Assembly (NCBI RefSeq): GCF_900129825.1
Contig: NZ_FQWZ01000007.1
Span: forward strand, 186,001-250,000
Origin: Hydrocarboniphaga daqingensis
Lineage (GTDB): Bacteria; Pseudomonadota; Gammaproteobacteria; Nevskiales; Nevskiaceae
DNA: 64,000 nucleotides
Direction: 5' to 3'
Shown: piece after piece, positions 46,772 through 55,336 of the stretch
Layout of the letters: each line of letters starts with the position of its first letter
Position numbering within the stretch: position 1 is the stretch's first letter
The notes under the pieces: generated by a model
The model's database searches: none
What the model saw: only the letters and a program-made list of their open reading frames with translations
What the model was told of the DNA's origin: nothing
Program-made: the position numbers and the translations under genes

Positions 46772-47974
46772 TTGCCGACTCGCACCAAACCCCCTTACGA
46801 CATCGTGCTGTTTGGCGCCAGCGGCTTCACCGGCAAGTTGGTGGCGGAGTATCTGGCGCGACATCCCGGCAAGAAGCTCAGTTGGGCGATCGCCGGCCGC
46901 AACTTGCGCAAGCTCGAACGCCTGCGCGACCACCTGTCGCGGATCGATCCGCGGCTCGACCATCTGGCGCTGATCGAAGCCGACAGTCAGGACGCGGCCT
47001 CGCTGCAGCGGATGGTGCAGTCGACGCGCGTGATCATCAGCACGGTCGGGCCGTACCTGACGCATGGCGAGCCGCTGGTCGCCGCCTGCGCCGAGGCCGG
47101 CACCGATTACGTCGATCTGACCGGTGAGCCCGAGTTCGTCGATCGCATGTGGCTGCGTTACGACGACCGTGCTCGCGCCAGCGGCGCCCACATCGTCAAC
47201 TGTTGCGGCTTTGATTCGATCCCGCACGACCTGGGTGCGTATTTCACGGTGCGCCAGTTGCCGGAAGGCGTGCCGATCAAACTCGAGGGCTATGTCCGTG
47301 CGGCGGGCAAGCTGTCGGGCGGTACGCTGAGCAGCGCGGTCACCGCGCTGTCGCGCTGGCGCGAGCAACAAGCCGTGCGCAAGGAGCGTCGACGGCGCGA
47401 AGGTCAGCCGGTCGATCGTCGTATTGGCAGCACGCATCCGCGGCTGCGCTTCGACCGTCACGTGCACACCTGGGTGGCGCCGCTGCCGACGATCGACTCG
47501 CAGGTGGTGTTGCGCTCCGCTGCGACCGACGATCGCTACGGCAGCGAGTTCCGTTACGGCCACTACCTGCAGCTGAAGAACCTGCCGATGATGGCCGCCG
47601 TCGGCGCAAGCCTCGCCGGCATCACGGTCGCCGCGCAGATCGGCGTTGTCCGCAACCGCATCCTGGCCTTGTCGAGCAAGGGCGTCGGGCCGACGCCGGC
47701 CGAGCGCGAAGCCGGGTGGTTCTCGGTGCGTTTCGTCGGCACGGGGGGTGGCAAGACCGTCTACACCGAGGTGCGCGGCGGCGATCCGGGCTACGGCGAA
47801 ACCGCCAAGATGCTGGCCGAATCGGCGCTGTGCATGGCCTTCGACCGGCTGCCGAAGCGACCGGGCGTGCAGACGCCGGCGCACGTTTTTGGCAACGCGC
47901 TGATCAAGCGGCTGGTGGCGTCGGGCATGCAGTTCCGCGTGCTCGATTCGCTCGGCAGCAGCAGCCGATCGTGA
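46772..47974 (+). CDS. Saccharopine dehydrogenase-like oxidoreductase
   Basis: This protein of about 400 residues has an N-terminal Rossmann fold (YDIVLFGASGFTGKLVAEYL) and the family blocks STVGPYLTHGEPLVAACAEAGTDYVDLTGEPEF and NCCGFDSIPHDLGAYF. It belongs to the trans-acting enoyl reductase / saccharopine dehydrogenase-like group, which in mycobacteria reduces lipid intermediates; true lysine metabolism is unlikely. A TTG at 46772 has CAGGAG 7 nt upstream and is my chosen start; an ATG at 46715 lacks such a site. The open frame that covers cysC in the same phase is shadow. Confidence 0.85.
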   Translation: MPTRTKPPYDIVLFGASGFTGKLVAEYLARHPGKKLSWAIAGRNLRKLERLRDHLSRIDPRLDHLALIEADSQDAASLQRMVQSTRVIISTVGPYLTHGEPLVAACAEAGTDYVDLTGEPEFVDRMWLRYDDRARASGAHIVNCCGFDSIPHDLGAYFTVRQLPEGVPIKLEGYVRAAGKLSGGTLSSAVTALSRWREQQAVRKERRRREGQPVDRRIGSTHPRLRFDRHVHTWVAPLPTIDSQVVLRSAATDDRYGSEFRYGHYLQLKNLPMMAAVGASLAGITVAAQIGVVRNRILALSSKGVGPTPAEREAGWFSVRFVGTGGGKTVYTEVRGGDPGYGETAKMLAESALCMAFDRLPKRPGVQTPAHVFGNALIKRLVASGMQFRVLDSLGSSSRS

Positions 47975-48028
47975 GCGCGCCGATGACGCGGCGCGCACCC
48001 CTTTTCTGATACGGCGGAGAAACGACCG

Positions 48029-48397
48029 ATGAGCCGACTATGGCTGTCGCTGGCAGCGGTGTACGGGCTCACGGGCGTGCTGCTCGGCGCTTTCGGCGCG
48101 CATGCGCTGCGCGCCCGGCTGTCACCGGATTTGCTTGCGGTTTGGAAGACCGCGGTCGAATACCAGTTCTACCACGCGTTCGCGCTGGCGCTGGTCGGCT
48201 TGCTGCTGCGAGGCGCGGCCGACCGGGCACTCGACGTGTCCGGCCTGTGCTTCGCGGCCGGCGTCGTGGTGTTTTCCGGCAGCTTGTACGCACTGGCGCT
48301 GAGCAACGTGCGCGTGCTCGGCGCGATCACACCGATCGGCGGGCTGCTGTTCATCGCCGGCTGGTCGGTGCTGCTGTACGCGTTGACGCGCCGCTGA
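48029..48397 (+). CDS. DUF423 family inner-membrane protein
   Basis: This 122-residue protein has four predicted transmembrane helices. It starts with the family signature AAVYGLTGVLLGAFGAHAL and continues AVEYQFYHAFALALVGLL and LGAITPIGGLLFIAGW, matching YgdD/DUF423. The function is unknown. It is 54 bp after the oxidoreductase gene and convergent with the serine hydrolase. Confidence 0.9.
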   Translation: MSRLWLSLAAVYGLTGVLLGAFGAHALRARLSPDLLAVWKTAVEYQFYHAFALALVGLLLRGAADRALDVSGLCFAAGVVVFSGSLYALALSNVRVLGAITPIGGLLFIAGWSVLLYALTRR

Positions 48398-48422
48398 CGC
48401 GCCACGCCGCGCGTCGCTGTGA

Positions 48423-49400
48423 CTACAGCGCCGGCTGCGCGGCCGATGCGATGTTGTGATTCAGGCTGTTGGCAAACACCGCGTCGTCCAGGCCGCCGAT
48501 CAGCGACTTGAGCCACTCGCCGCCGCGCGCGTCGTCGGATAGCGCCACGGCGATGTAGCGGCGGCCGTCATGCTCGACGATTGCGCTGTCGGCGTGGAAG
48601 TTGCGCCAGGTGCCGCTCTTGCGGAACAGCTTGGCGTCCGGATAGCGGCTTTCCAGCCCGGCGACGAACTTATGGTGGATCGCCGGCGAGCCCATGATGT
48701 CCTTCATCTGCCGGCTGGCCTCGGGCGATACCAGCTGCCCGGTTTCGAGCAGGTAATAGAAGCGCGCGACCTGGAACGTGGTGGCGCCATGCGACAGGTT
48801 GTGCAGCGGGTCGCGTCGCGTCGCGTTGCCGGTCGCGTAGGGCTTGCCGACCCACAGCCCGCCGTTGAGCGCGCTGTCGTACAAGCGGTAGCGGGTCGAC
48901 TGCAGTACGCCGGCCAGGTAGTCGGTGCCCACTTTCTGCAGCATCGACGAGGCGGCCGTGTTCGACGATTCACGGATCATCCGCTTGAGCTCGGCGATGT
49001 TGTCGTCGTCGAGCCGCAGTTGCCCGGCGGCGGCTTTCTCGAACGCGCCGAGCAGGATCGCGATCTTCGGCAGGCTGGCGGCGTAGAACATCTGGTTGCT
49101 GTTGACCTGCGCCACGGCCGGGGCGAGCGGGTCGGTGATGTCGACCAGCGACACGGCCAGATGACCGTTGCGCACCGCGCTTTGCAGCTGCAGCTGGTTC
49201 AGGCAGCGCTCCAGCGAGGCTTGCAGCGGACGGCTGACGGCCGGGCTCAAGTCCAGTGACGGGGCTGGCAAGGTGCTGGTCATGCCGTTGATCGTCGGCG
49301 CCAGCCGGGGCAGGTGCTTGCCGGACGGACCCGACGCGAAAGCCGCACTGCTGGCCGTCAGCAATGCGATCACAAAACTGCAATAACGGCCAAAAGACAT
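48423..49400 (-). CDS. Class A beta-lactamase-like serine hydrolase, secreted
   Basis: This protein of about 325 residues has a signal peptide (cut near AAFA, residue 22) and penicillin-recognising motifs S109-L-P-K112 (SxxK), S145-S-N147 (SxN) and a KSGT box in RKSGTWRN. It belongs to the serine hydrolase / class A beta-lactamase-like fold, with ASLPKIAILLGAFEKA typical of the catalytic helix. I cannot identify the Glu166 equivalent of true class A enzymes, so resistance should not be assumed; it may act on cell-wall peptides. The start is either ATG 49400 or ATG 49427. Confidence 0.8.
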   Translation of the reverse strand: MSFGRYCSFVIALLTASSAAFASGPSGKHLPRLAPTINGMTSTLPAPSLDLSPAVSRPLQASLERCLNQLQLQSAVRNGHLAVSLVDITDPLAPAVAQVNSNQMFYAASLPKIAILLGAFEKAAAGQLRLDDDNIAELKRMIRESSNTAASSMLQKVGTDYLAGVLQSTRYRLYDSALNGGLWVGKPYATGNATRRDPLHNLSHGATTFQVARFYYLLETGQLVSPEASRQMKDIMGSPAIHHKFVAGLESRYPDAKLFRKSGTWRNFHADSAIVEHDGRRYIAVALSDDARGGEWLKSLIGGLDDAVFANSLNHNIASAAQPAL

Positions 49401-49648
49401 TACGCCGTCGTGACTTGAGCGAAGCATCACGATGTTTGGTTTCCTGTTGGATGCGGACCCATCGCACCCCCGGTATCTGTCAGCACCGGTGAGGTTGCGC
49501 CTACCCCTGGTCCGCACCTTAACCGCTTCCCAATCCTGAATGCCAGCCGTAGCGGCCGGGCGGCGGGCCGTCGTCCAGCCCCCGTCACACCGCTTTTGCT
49601 GAACGCGGCTTGTGGCAGCATCGGTGCCACGGCACGGTCGAGGGATCC

Positions 49649-51391
49649 ATGCAAACCCCAGTCGTCGATCGCGAGCAACGCGGTTTCATCCTGCTGCTCG
49701 CTCTGCTGCAGGGCGCGGCCTTGTATGCGATGCAGCTGGCACGCGAGCAGCAATGGCCTGGGCTGGGGACACCGGCCGGGCAGGTGCTCGCCTACACACT
49801 GGCGCTCGCGGTGCCGACGGTGATGGCGCTGACGGTCGAGCGGCTGCGCGACGGCCTGTTCTGGCGCCAGATCGCCGCACTGTCGCTGGGCTTGGTGCTG
49901 TTGGCCGCCTGGGCCGCGTTCGACTTGCCCGAGCCGAGCGCTGGGCGCAGCGAGCCGCCCGATGCGTACACCGCACGCCTGGCGGTGCTGCTGTTCGTGC
50001 TGCTGCTGTATCTGCAGGCGCGGCTGCGTCATCGCCGCTGGTGTGCGCCGTATGCCGAGCTGGTCGACCACGGCTGGCACAACGGCCTGAGTCTGCTGTT
50101 GCTGCTGCCGTTTGTTGGGTTTTGCTGGTTGGTGCTGTGGCTGTGGGGCGCGCTGTTCGACCTGTTGAAGATCGACCTGTTTTCGACGCTGTTCCGGCAG
50201 ACGCCGTTCATCTATCTGGCCACCGGGACGATGGTTGGCCTGGGCCTGCTGCTGGCGCGGACCCAGCGCCGGCCGATCGAGGTGCTGCAGCCGATCCTGT
50301 TCGCGGTGTTGCGCGCCTTGCTGCCGCTGCTGGCGTTCATCAGCCTGCTGTTTCTGACGATGCTGCCGTTCACCGGCCTGGAGCCGTTGTGGCAGACACG
50401 CCGCGCCGCGGTGCTGCTGCTGACGATCGTGGCACTGATGGTGTTGTGTACCAACGCGGTCTACGGCGACGGTCGGCCGCCGTTGCTGACGACGTCGGTG
50501 TATCCGCGCTGGGTGCGGCGCGTTGTCGAGCTGTCGCTGGTGGCGCTGCCGGCCTATGCATTGCTGGCGCTGTACGCGCTGTGGCTGCGTGTCGACCAGC
50601 ATGGCTGGACGCCCGATCGCCTTCACGGTGCCTTGGCGGCCTTGCTGCTGGCCGCCCATGCACTCGGCTATGCCGCCGGGCTGTTGCGCCCGCGCGCGGC
50701 GGGCGCGTTGCCGGCATTGGCCAGTGTCAACGTCAGCCTGTCGTGGCTGGCGATGGCGGTGCTCGTCGGCACGCTGACGCCGCTGCTGGACGCCAACCGC
50801 ATCAGCGTCGCCAGCCAGATGGCGCGGCTGGAATCGCGCCAAATTAAGGTGGCCGATCTGGACTTGGCATTTCTGCGCGACCGGGCCGGCGGCGCTGGAC
50901 GTCGTGCGCTGGCGTCCTTGCTGCGTCATCCGGGTGTGATCGCCGACCCGGCGCTGGCGCAGCGCATCGAGCGCCTGCTGCAGCCGGCGCCAGCTGCGGA
51001 CGCGCCGCCGACACGCGACACGCTCCGGGCGCAGTTGGCGATTGCGCCCGGCGCCAGCCCGGTCGACGACGACTGGCTCGACGCCCTGGTGTCGCAACGT
51101 TTGGCGACGCTCAACTGCACCGAGCCCGGCAGTGACTGCGTGGTGCTGACGCCCGACATGGACGGCGACGGTCGCAGCGAGCGGCTGCTGTGCGCGCTGG
51201 CCAGCGATTCGGCGCAATGCCAGCTCAGCGCGCGCGTCGCCGGCCAGTGGCAGGACATCGGCGCGGTGCCGCTGCACGCCATCGGTGGCGATGTGCCGCA
51301 GGCGCTGCGCCAGGGCCGTTATCGCGTCGTCGCGCCGCAATGGTCCGATCTGGAGATCGACGGCGAACGCCATCGGTTGCAGCTGCGATGA
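49649..51391 (+). CDS. DUF4153 membrane protein
   Basis: This 580-residue protein has about ten hydrophobic helices in the first 370 residues, a pattern and sequence blocks (PFVGFCWLVLWLWGALFDLL, YVRPRW-like TTSVYPRWVRRVVELS) matching DUF4153. A soluble C-terminal tail of about 200 residues follows, with an acidic DMDGDGRSER segment that resembles a Ca2+-binding loop. The function is unknown. GAGGG precedes the ATG at 49649. It is divergent from the serine hydrolase and followed by the LON-domain gene. Confidence 0.82.
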   Translation: MQTPVVDREQRGFILLLALLQGAALYAMQLAREQQWPGLGTPAGQVLAYTLALAVPTVMALTVERLRDGLFWRQIAALSLGLVLLAAWAAFDLPEPSAGRSEPPDAYTARLAVLLFVLLLYLQARLRHRRWCAPYAELVDHGWHNGLSLLLLLPFVGFCWLVLWLWGALFDLLKIDLFSTLFRQTPFIYLATGTMVGLGLLLARTQRRPIEVLQPILFAVLRALLPLLAFISLLFLTMLPFTGLEPLWQTRRAAVLLLTIVALMVLCTNAVYGDGRPPLLTTSVYPRWVRRVVELSLVALPAYALLALYALWLRVDQHGWTPDRLHGALAALLLAAHALGYAAGLLRPRAAGALPALASVNVSLSWLAMAVLVGTLTPLLDANRISVASQMARLESRQIKVADLDLAFLRDRAGGAGRRALASLLRHPGVIADPALAQRIERLLQPAPAADAPPTRDTLRAQLAIAPGASPVDDDWLDALVSQRLATLNCTEPGSDCVVLTPDMDGDGRSERLLCALASDSAQCQLSARVAGQWQDIGAVPLHAIGGDVPQALRQGRYRVVAPQWSDLEIDGERHRLQLR

Positions 51392-51441
51392 TGCGGCGAT
51401 GCCGGCTTGCACCGGCCGCCGCCGCGGCTTAGAAAGGCGGC

Positions 51442-52026
51442 ATGTCCGACCGCCTGCTCGAAATCCCGATCTTCCCGCTGCGTACCGTGCTGTATCCGGG
51501 CGGGCGCCTGCCGCTGCGTATTTTTGAAGCGCGCTACGTCGATATGACCAAGGCCTGCATCGGCAACGACGAGGTGTTCGGCGTCTGCCTGATCGTCGAC
51601 GGCTTCGAGGTCGGCAGCCCTGCCGTGCCGGCGCCTTTTGGCTGCACGGCGCGGATCCGCAGCTGGGACGTGCCTGCGCCCGGCTTGTTCACGCTGGAAA
51701 CGGTCGGCGAGGCGCCGTTCCGCATCCGCGAGCGTTTCAGCACGCCCAGCGGCCTGATCCGCGCCCTGGTCCAGCTCGAGCCCGCTCCGCCTCCGACGCC
51801 GTTGCCTGCCGCATCGCGGATGCTTGGCGATCTGCTGCAGCAGATCGTCGACAAGATCGGCGCCGAGCACTTTCCGTCGCCGACGCAGTTCGACGACGCC
51901 GCGTGGGTGGCGTATCGCTTGGCCGAAGTGCTGCCGCTGCCGGATGAGACCCGGCTGCAGCTGCTGATGGAGTGCGACCCGGTGGCGGCGCTGGCGCTGA
52001 TCGAGCAGATCGTCCGCGAAGCCTGA
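51442..52026 (+). CDS. LON N-terminal substrate-binding domain protein
   Basis: This 194-residue stand-alone LON substrate-binding domain starts LLEIPIFPLRTVLYPGGRLPLRIFEARY, the family's conserved opening, followed by VFGVCLI and GCTARI. It lacks the AAA and protease domains of Lon. Such proteins may bind unfolded or partner proteins, but the role is unknown. It lies 50 bp after the DUF4153 gene and is convergent with the ParA-like gene. Confidence 0.9.
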   Translation: MSDRLLEIPIFPLRTVLYPGGRLPLRIFEARYVDMTKACIGNDEVFGVCLIVDGFEVGSPAVPAPFGCTARIRSWDVPAPGLFTLETVGEAPFRIRERFSTPSGLIRALVQLEPAPPPTPLPAASRMLGDLLQQIVDKIGAEHFPSPTQFDDAAWVAYRLAEVLPLPDETRLQLLMECDPVAALALIEQIVREA

Positions 52027-52059
52027 TCCGCGCGCGCTCCGGCGCGCAGCGGGCCGGCT

Positions 52060-52761
52060 CTACAAGCTCAGCGGTTCCAGCGCTTCGTAGGCGCGGCGCA
52101 GCCACATCTTGGCGCGCTGGCGTTCGAGCATGCCCAAGCCGGTCATCGCCTTGTCGTCACTGTTGGCCGCAGCCCAGAAGCTGGTGCTGCGCTCGTCGAT
52201 CTTGGTCATCACCGGCTCGTGCAGACGCGGGATCGAGATGATCCGGGCACCCAGGTTCAGCGCGCGCTCCTTCTGGCCGCTCTTGTCGAAGATGTCGAAG
52301 TCGTCGCCGCGCGAGGCGTTGCGGACGATCACCAGCTCGACTTGCGACGACTCGCCGAAGCGATCGAGCCAGCGCGCCAGCAGGTCGACGGAATCCTTGC
52401 CCGAATCCATCACGTGCCAGTAGCGGATCGACACGCCGAGCTCCTCGGCCAGCTCCAGCACGCCGGATTCGTCGAGCCAGCGCACCAGCGGCCCGTGGGT
52501 CTGTGCGGCCAGGTCGACGACGACGCGCCGCGCCGGATCTTCGGCGGCGGCTTCCAGCACCAGGTCGAGGCTTTCGAAGCGGTCGATCGCCACCGGCGAC
52601 GCAAAGCCGGTGTAGAAGCGCAGCAGCGCGCCGTGGCTGCGGTCGGAATCGAAGCCCAGGAACGGCAGCTTGCGGTCGATGAAGTACTGCGCGAGCAGCC
52701 GGGCGACCAGCGACTTGCCGACGCCGCCTTTTTCCCCGCCGATGAAGTGAACCGTGGCCAT
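52060..52761 (-). CDS. Stand-alone ParA/MinD-superfamily ATPase
   Basis: This 233-residue deviant-Walker ATPase has FIGGEKGGVGKSLVARLLAQ near the start and GFDSDRSHGALLRF where ParA has its switch Asp. A RRVVVDLAAQTHGPL block matches Walker B, and VIVRNASRGDDF is the base-contact region. Such proteins move or position cargo or act as mobilisation/segregation factors. No parB, minE or chemotaxis gene is adjacent, so the partner is unknown. GGAG precedes the ATG. It is divergent from dbpA. Confidence 0.78.
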   Translation of the reverse strand: MATVHFIGGEKGGVGKSLVARLLAQYFIDRKLPFLGFDSDRSHGALLRFYTGFASPVAIDRFESLDLVLEAAAEDPARRVVVDLAAQTHGPLVRWLDESGVLELAEELGVSIRYWHVMDSGKDSVDLLARWLDRFGESSQVELVIVRNASRGDDFDIFDKSGQKERALNLGARIISIPRLHEPVMTKIDERSTSFWAAANSDDKAMTGLGMLERQRAKMWLRRAYEALEPLSL

Positions 52762-52885
52762 AACGCTCCGTGTTGGGGCCCACCGGCCCCGTGAAAGGGC
52801 GCGCAGGCTACCGCATCGGCCGCGCGCATGACGCACAATACGCGGCCGGCCGGCACGGCCGCGCTGCATATGACGTGGTGAACCC

Positions 52886-54304
52886 GTGGAATCCAAGCCG
52901 TCCGACGCTGTCGCCAACCCGGCCGTGGCCGCTCCTTTCAGCAGCTTGCCGCTGCGCGCCGAACTGCTGCAGGCCGTTGAATCGCTGGGCTTCGTCGAGA
53001 TGACGCCGATCCAGGCGCAGAGCCTGCCAGTACTGCTGGCCGGCCGTGATGTGATCGGCCAGGCGCGTACCGGCAGCGGCAAGACGGCGGCCTACGGCCT
53101 GGGCCTGTTGTCGCGCATCGACCCGGCGCTGAGCAGCGTCCAAGCGCTGGTGCTGTGTCCCACGCGCGAACTGGCCGACCAGATCAGCAAGGAAATCCGC
53201 CGGCTGGCGCGCTGCCTGCCGAACATCAAGATCACGCAGCTGTCGGGCGGTATTTCGCAGCGGCCGCAGCTGGCCTCGCTCGAACACGAGCCGCACATCA
53301 TCGTCGGCATGGCCGGCCGCGTGCTCGAACACTTGCAGCAGGGCACGCTCAAGCTCGATGGCCTGCGCGTGCTGGTGCTCGACGAAGCTGACCGCATGCT
53401 CGACGGCGACTTCGAAGAAGCCAGCCGCGCGATCGTCGCCCACACGCCGGCCAGCCGGCAGACGCTGTTCTTCTCGGCCACCTACAACGAGGTGGTCCGC
53501 GACTTCAGCGCGACGCTGCAGCGCGACCCGGTCGAGATCACGGTCGACACCGTCACCAGCCCGGCGCAGGTCGAACAGCAGTTCTACGAAGTCGACGCCC
53601 TGCGCCGCATCGATGCGCTCGCGTTCGTGCTGAGCCAGCGCAAGCCCGAGTCGGCGCTGGTGTTCTGCCACACGCGGCGCGACGCTCAGGACGTGCAGCA
53701 GCAGCTGGCCAAGCGCGGTTTTGCGGTGCTGGGCCTGCACGGCGACATCGAACAGCGCGAGCGCGACGAAGTGCTGGTGCGCTTTCACAACGGCAGCTGC
53801 CGCGTGCTGGTCGCCACCGACGTCGCCGCGCGCGGCTTGGACATTCCCGACCTTGCGGCCGTGATCAGCTACGAATTGCCGGCCGACGCCGACGCGCACA
53901 CGCACCGCGTTGGTCGCACCGGCCGTGCCGGTCGCAGCGGCCTGGCGGTGCATTTGTTCACGCATCGCGAGCGTGCCCGCGTTACCGCGATCGAAGAAAA
54001 CCTTGGCCTGAAGATCGACACCAAAAAGCTCGCGCTGCCGGCGCGCTTCACCGACGCGCCGGTACCGGCGACGCGGGTGACGATCTGCATCGACGGCGGC
54101 CGTCGCGACAAGCTGCGCCCCGGCGATCTGCTCGGTGCACTGACCGGTGCCGCTGGTCTGCCGTCCGAAGCGGTCGGCAAGATCAGCACGTTCGACACGC
54201 GCACCTACGTCGCCATCGACAAGAAAGTCGCCGCGCTGGCGATCCAGCGCCTGCGAGCCAACAAGATCAAGGGAAAGAACTTCCGCGTGCGGCCGATCGA
54301 CTGA
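52886..54304 (+). CDS. dbpA: ATP-dependent RNA helicase DbpA
   Basis: This 472-residue DEAD-box helicase acts on 23S rRNA (hairpin 92) during 50S assembly. The Q motif (MTPIQAQSLP), motif I ARTGSGKTA, DEAD box in VLDEADRML, SAT (FFSATYN) and motif VI HRVGRTGRAGR are all present. The C-terminal DbpA RNA-binding domain (ICIDGGRRDKLRPGDLLGAL and STFDTRTYVAI) decides DbpA over other DEAD proteins. The start is a GTG. Confidence 0.95.
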   Translation: MESKPSDAVANPAVAAPFSSLPLRAELLQAVESLGFVEMTPIQAQSLPVLLAGRDVIGQARTGSGKTAAYGLGLLSRIDPALSSVQALVLCPTRELADQISKEIRRLARCLPNIKITQLSGGISQRPQLASLEHEPHIIVGMAGRVLEHLQQGTLKLDGLRVLVLDEADRMLDGDFEEASRAIVAHTPASRQTLFFSATYNEVVRDFSATLQRDPVEITVDTVTSPAQVEQQFYEVDALRRIDALAFVLSQRKPESALVFCHTRRDAQDVQQQLAKRGFAVLGLHGDIEQRERDEVLVRFHNGSCRVLVATDVAARGLDIPDLAAVISYELPADADAHTHRVGRTGRAGRSGLAVHLFTHRERARVTAIEENLGLKIDTKKLALPARFTDAPVPATRVTICIDGGRRDKLRPGDLLGALTGAAGLPSEAVGKISTFDTRTYVAIDKKVAALAIQRLRANKIKGKNFRVRPID

Positions 54305-54331
54305 GTCGTCGCGGCCGCCGATTCCCGCGCT

Positions 54332-55039
54332 CTAGGTGAGCGTCCTGGTTTCGCGGCGCAGATCCGCGATCAGCGACCCGGCAGCCAATACCTCGGCGTC
54401 GTGCGCCGGTTCGCGCCAGGGTTCGTGCAGCGCCGCCTTGTACCAGCTGACCATCGCCGGCCGCGACAGCAGCCGCATCGCATAGCCGGTGGCGTCGTCG
54501 CTCATCGGCAAGCCGTAGCTTTGAAAGCGGAACGCAACCGGCGCGAAGAACGCATCGACCGCACTGAAAGCAGCGCCGGCCAGATACGGGCCGCCGAAAC
54601 GGCGCAGTCCGTCGTTCCACAGTTCGTCGTTGCGGTCGATGTCGCGCTTCAAGTCGCCGTTGATCGCATGCGGCTTGATCCGCATGCCGCAGCTCATCGG
54701 GCAGCGGCTGCGCAGCGCGGCGAAGCCTGCGTGCATTTCAGCGCTGGCGCTGCGCGCCCAGGCGCGGGCGACGACGTCGGCCGGCCAGACGCCGGCGTGG
54801 CGCTCGGCCAGGTATTCGGTGATCGCCAGCGAATCCCAAACGGTGATGTCACCGTCGACCAGACACGGCACTTTGCCGGTCGGCGAGAACGCTCGGTACG
54901 CCTCGAAGCTGCTACCGCGAGCGTTGAATGGCACCAGTGTTTCGTCGAAGGCGATGCCCAGCTCGCTCAACAGCAGCCAGGGTCGCAGCGACCACGACGA
55001 GTAGTTCTTGTTGGCGATGTAGAGCTGGTAGTGAGGCAC
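54332..55039 (-). CDS. Glutathione S-transferase family protein
   Basis: This 235-residue GST has an N-terminal thioredoxin-like domain (LYIANKNYSSWSLRPWLLLSE, FSPTGKVPCLVDG, WDSLAITEYLAE) and an all-helical C-terminal domain. NYSSWSLRPW identifies the GST subgroup with a Ser catalytic residue. The substrate is unknown. The start is GTG at 55039. It is convergent with dbpA; glutathione synthesis genes are in the same window at 7.9-10.2 kb. Confidence 0.88.
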   Translation of the reverse strand: MPHYQLYIANKNYSSWSLRPWLLLSELGIAFDETLVPFNARGSSFEAYRAFSPTGKVPCLVDGDITVWDSLAITEYLAERHAGVWPADVVARAWARSASAEMHAGFAALRSRCPMSCGMRIKPHAINGDLKRDIDRNDELWNDGLRRFGGPYLAGAAFSAVDAFFAPVAFRFQSYGLPMSDDATGYAMRLLSRPAMVSWYKAALHEPWREPAHDAEVLAAGSLIADLRRETRTLT

Positions 55040-55161
55040 GGTGGATTCCAGTGGCCGGGCGGGCGGTGCCGCGACCGTTCAGTCTGAACCCTGCATGCTG
55101 CAATGGTGTGACGCTGCAGCCCGAGCGTCATGACCGTCAACCCCCAACCAAGGATGGAACC

Positions 55162-55323
55162 ATGAACAACACTATCGGATGGCTTGCCGGCTTGTGCCTG
55201 ATCGCCGGCTCATCGCTGCTGACGGCCTGCAACACGCTGGAAGGCGCCGGCAAAGATGTCGAAAGAACCGGCGAAGTGATTCAGAACTGCGCCGATCGCA
55301 CGGACCCGTCCTGCAAGCGCTAG
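55162..55323 (+). CDS. Entericidin-like small lipoprotein
   Basis: This 53-residue lipoprotein has a signal with lipobox L-L-T-A-C, followed by the entericidin A/B pattern NTLEGAGKDVERTGEVIQ and a tail with two further cysteines (NCADRTDPSCKR). In E. coli the entericidins are an antidote/toxin-like envelope pair, but here only one copy is present. AGGATGG lies before the ATG. It is convergent with the NodT-type channel, with a 13-bp gap. Confidence 0.87.
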   Translation: MNNTIGWLAGLCLIAGSSLLTACNTLEGAGKDVERTGEVIQNCADRTDPSCKR

Positions 55324-55336
55324 CGCTGCCGGCAGG

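Noticed and set aside
46034..47974. An apparent cysC-oxidoreductase fusion in one frame
   Set aside because: The part over cysC is out of frame with the real APS kinase; the oxidoreductase has its own ribosome site and TTG start at 46772.
48423..49400. Calling the serine hydrolase an antibiotic-resistance beta-lactamase
   Set aside because: SxxK, SxN and KSGT motifs are present, but I could not find the deacylating Glu of class A enzymes, so resistance cannot be claimed.
52027..52059. GC-rich hairpin between the LON-domain gene and the ParA-like gene
   Set aside because: There is a short GCGCGC inverted repeat but no T-run, so it is not a convincing intrinsic terminator.
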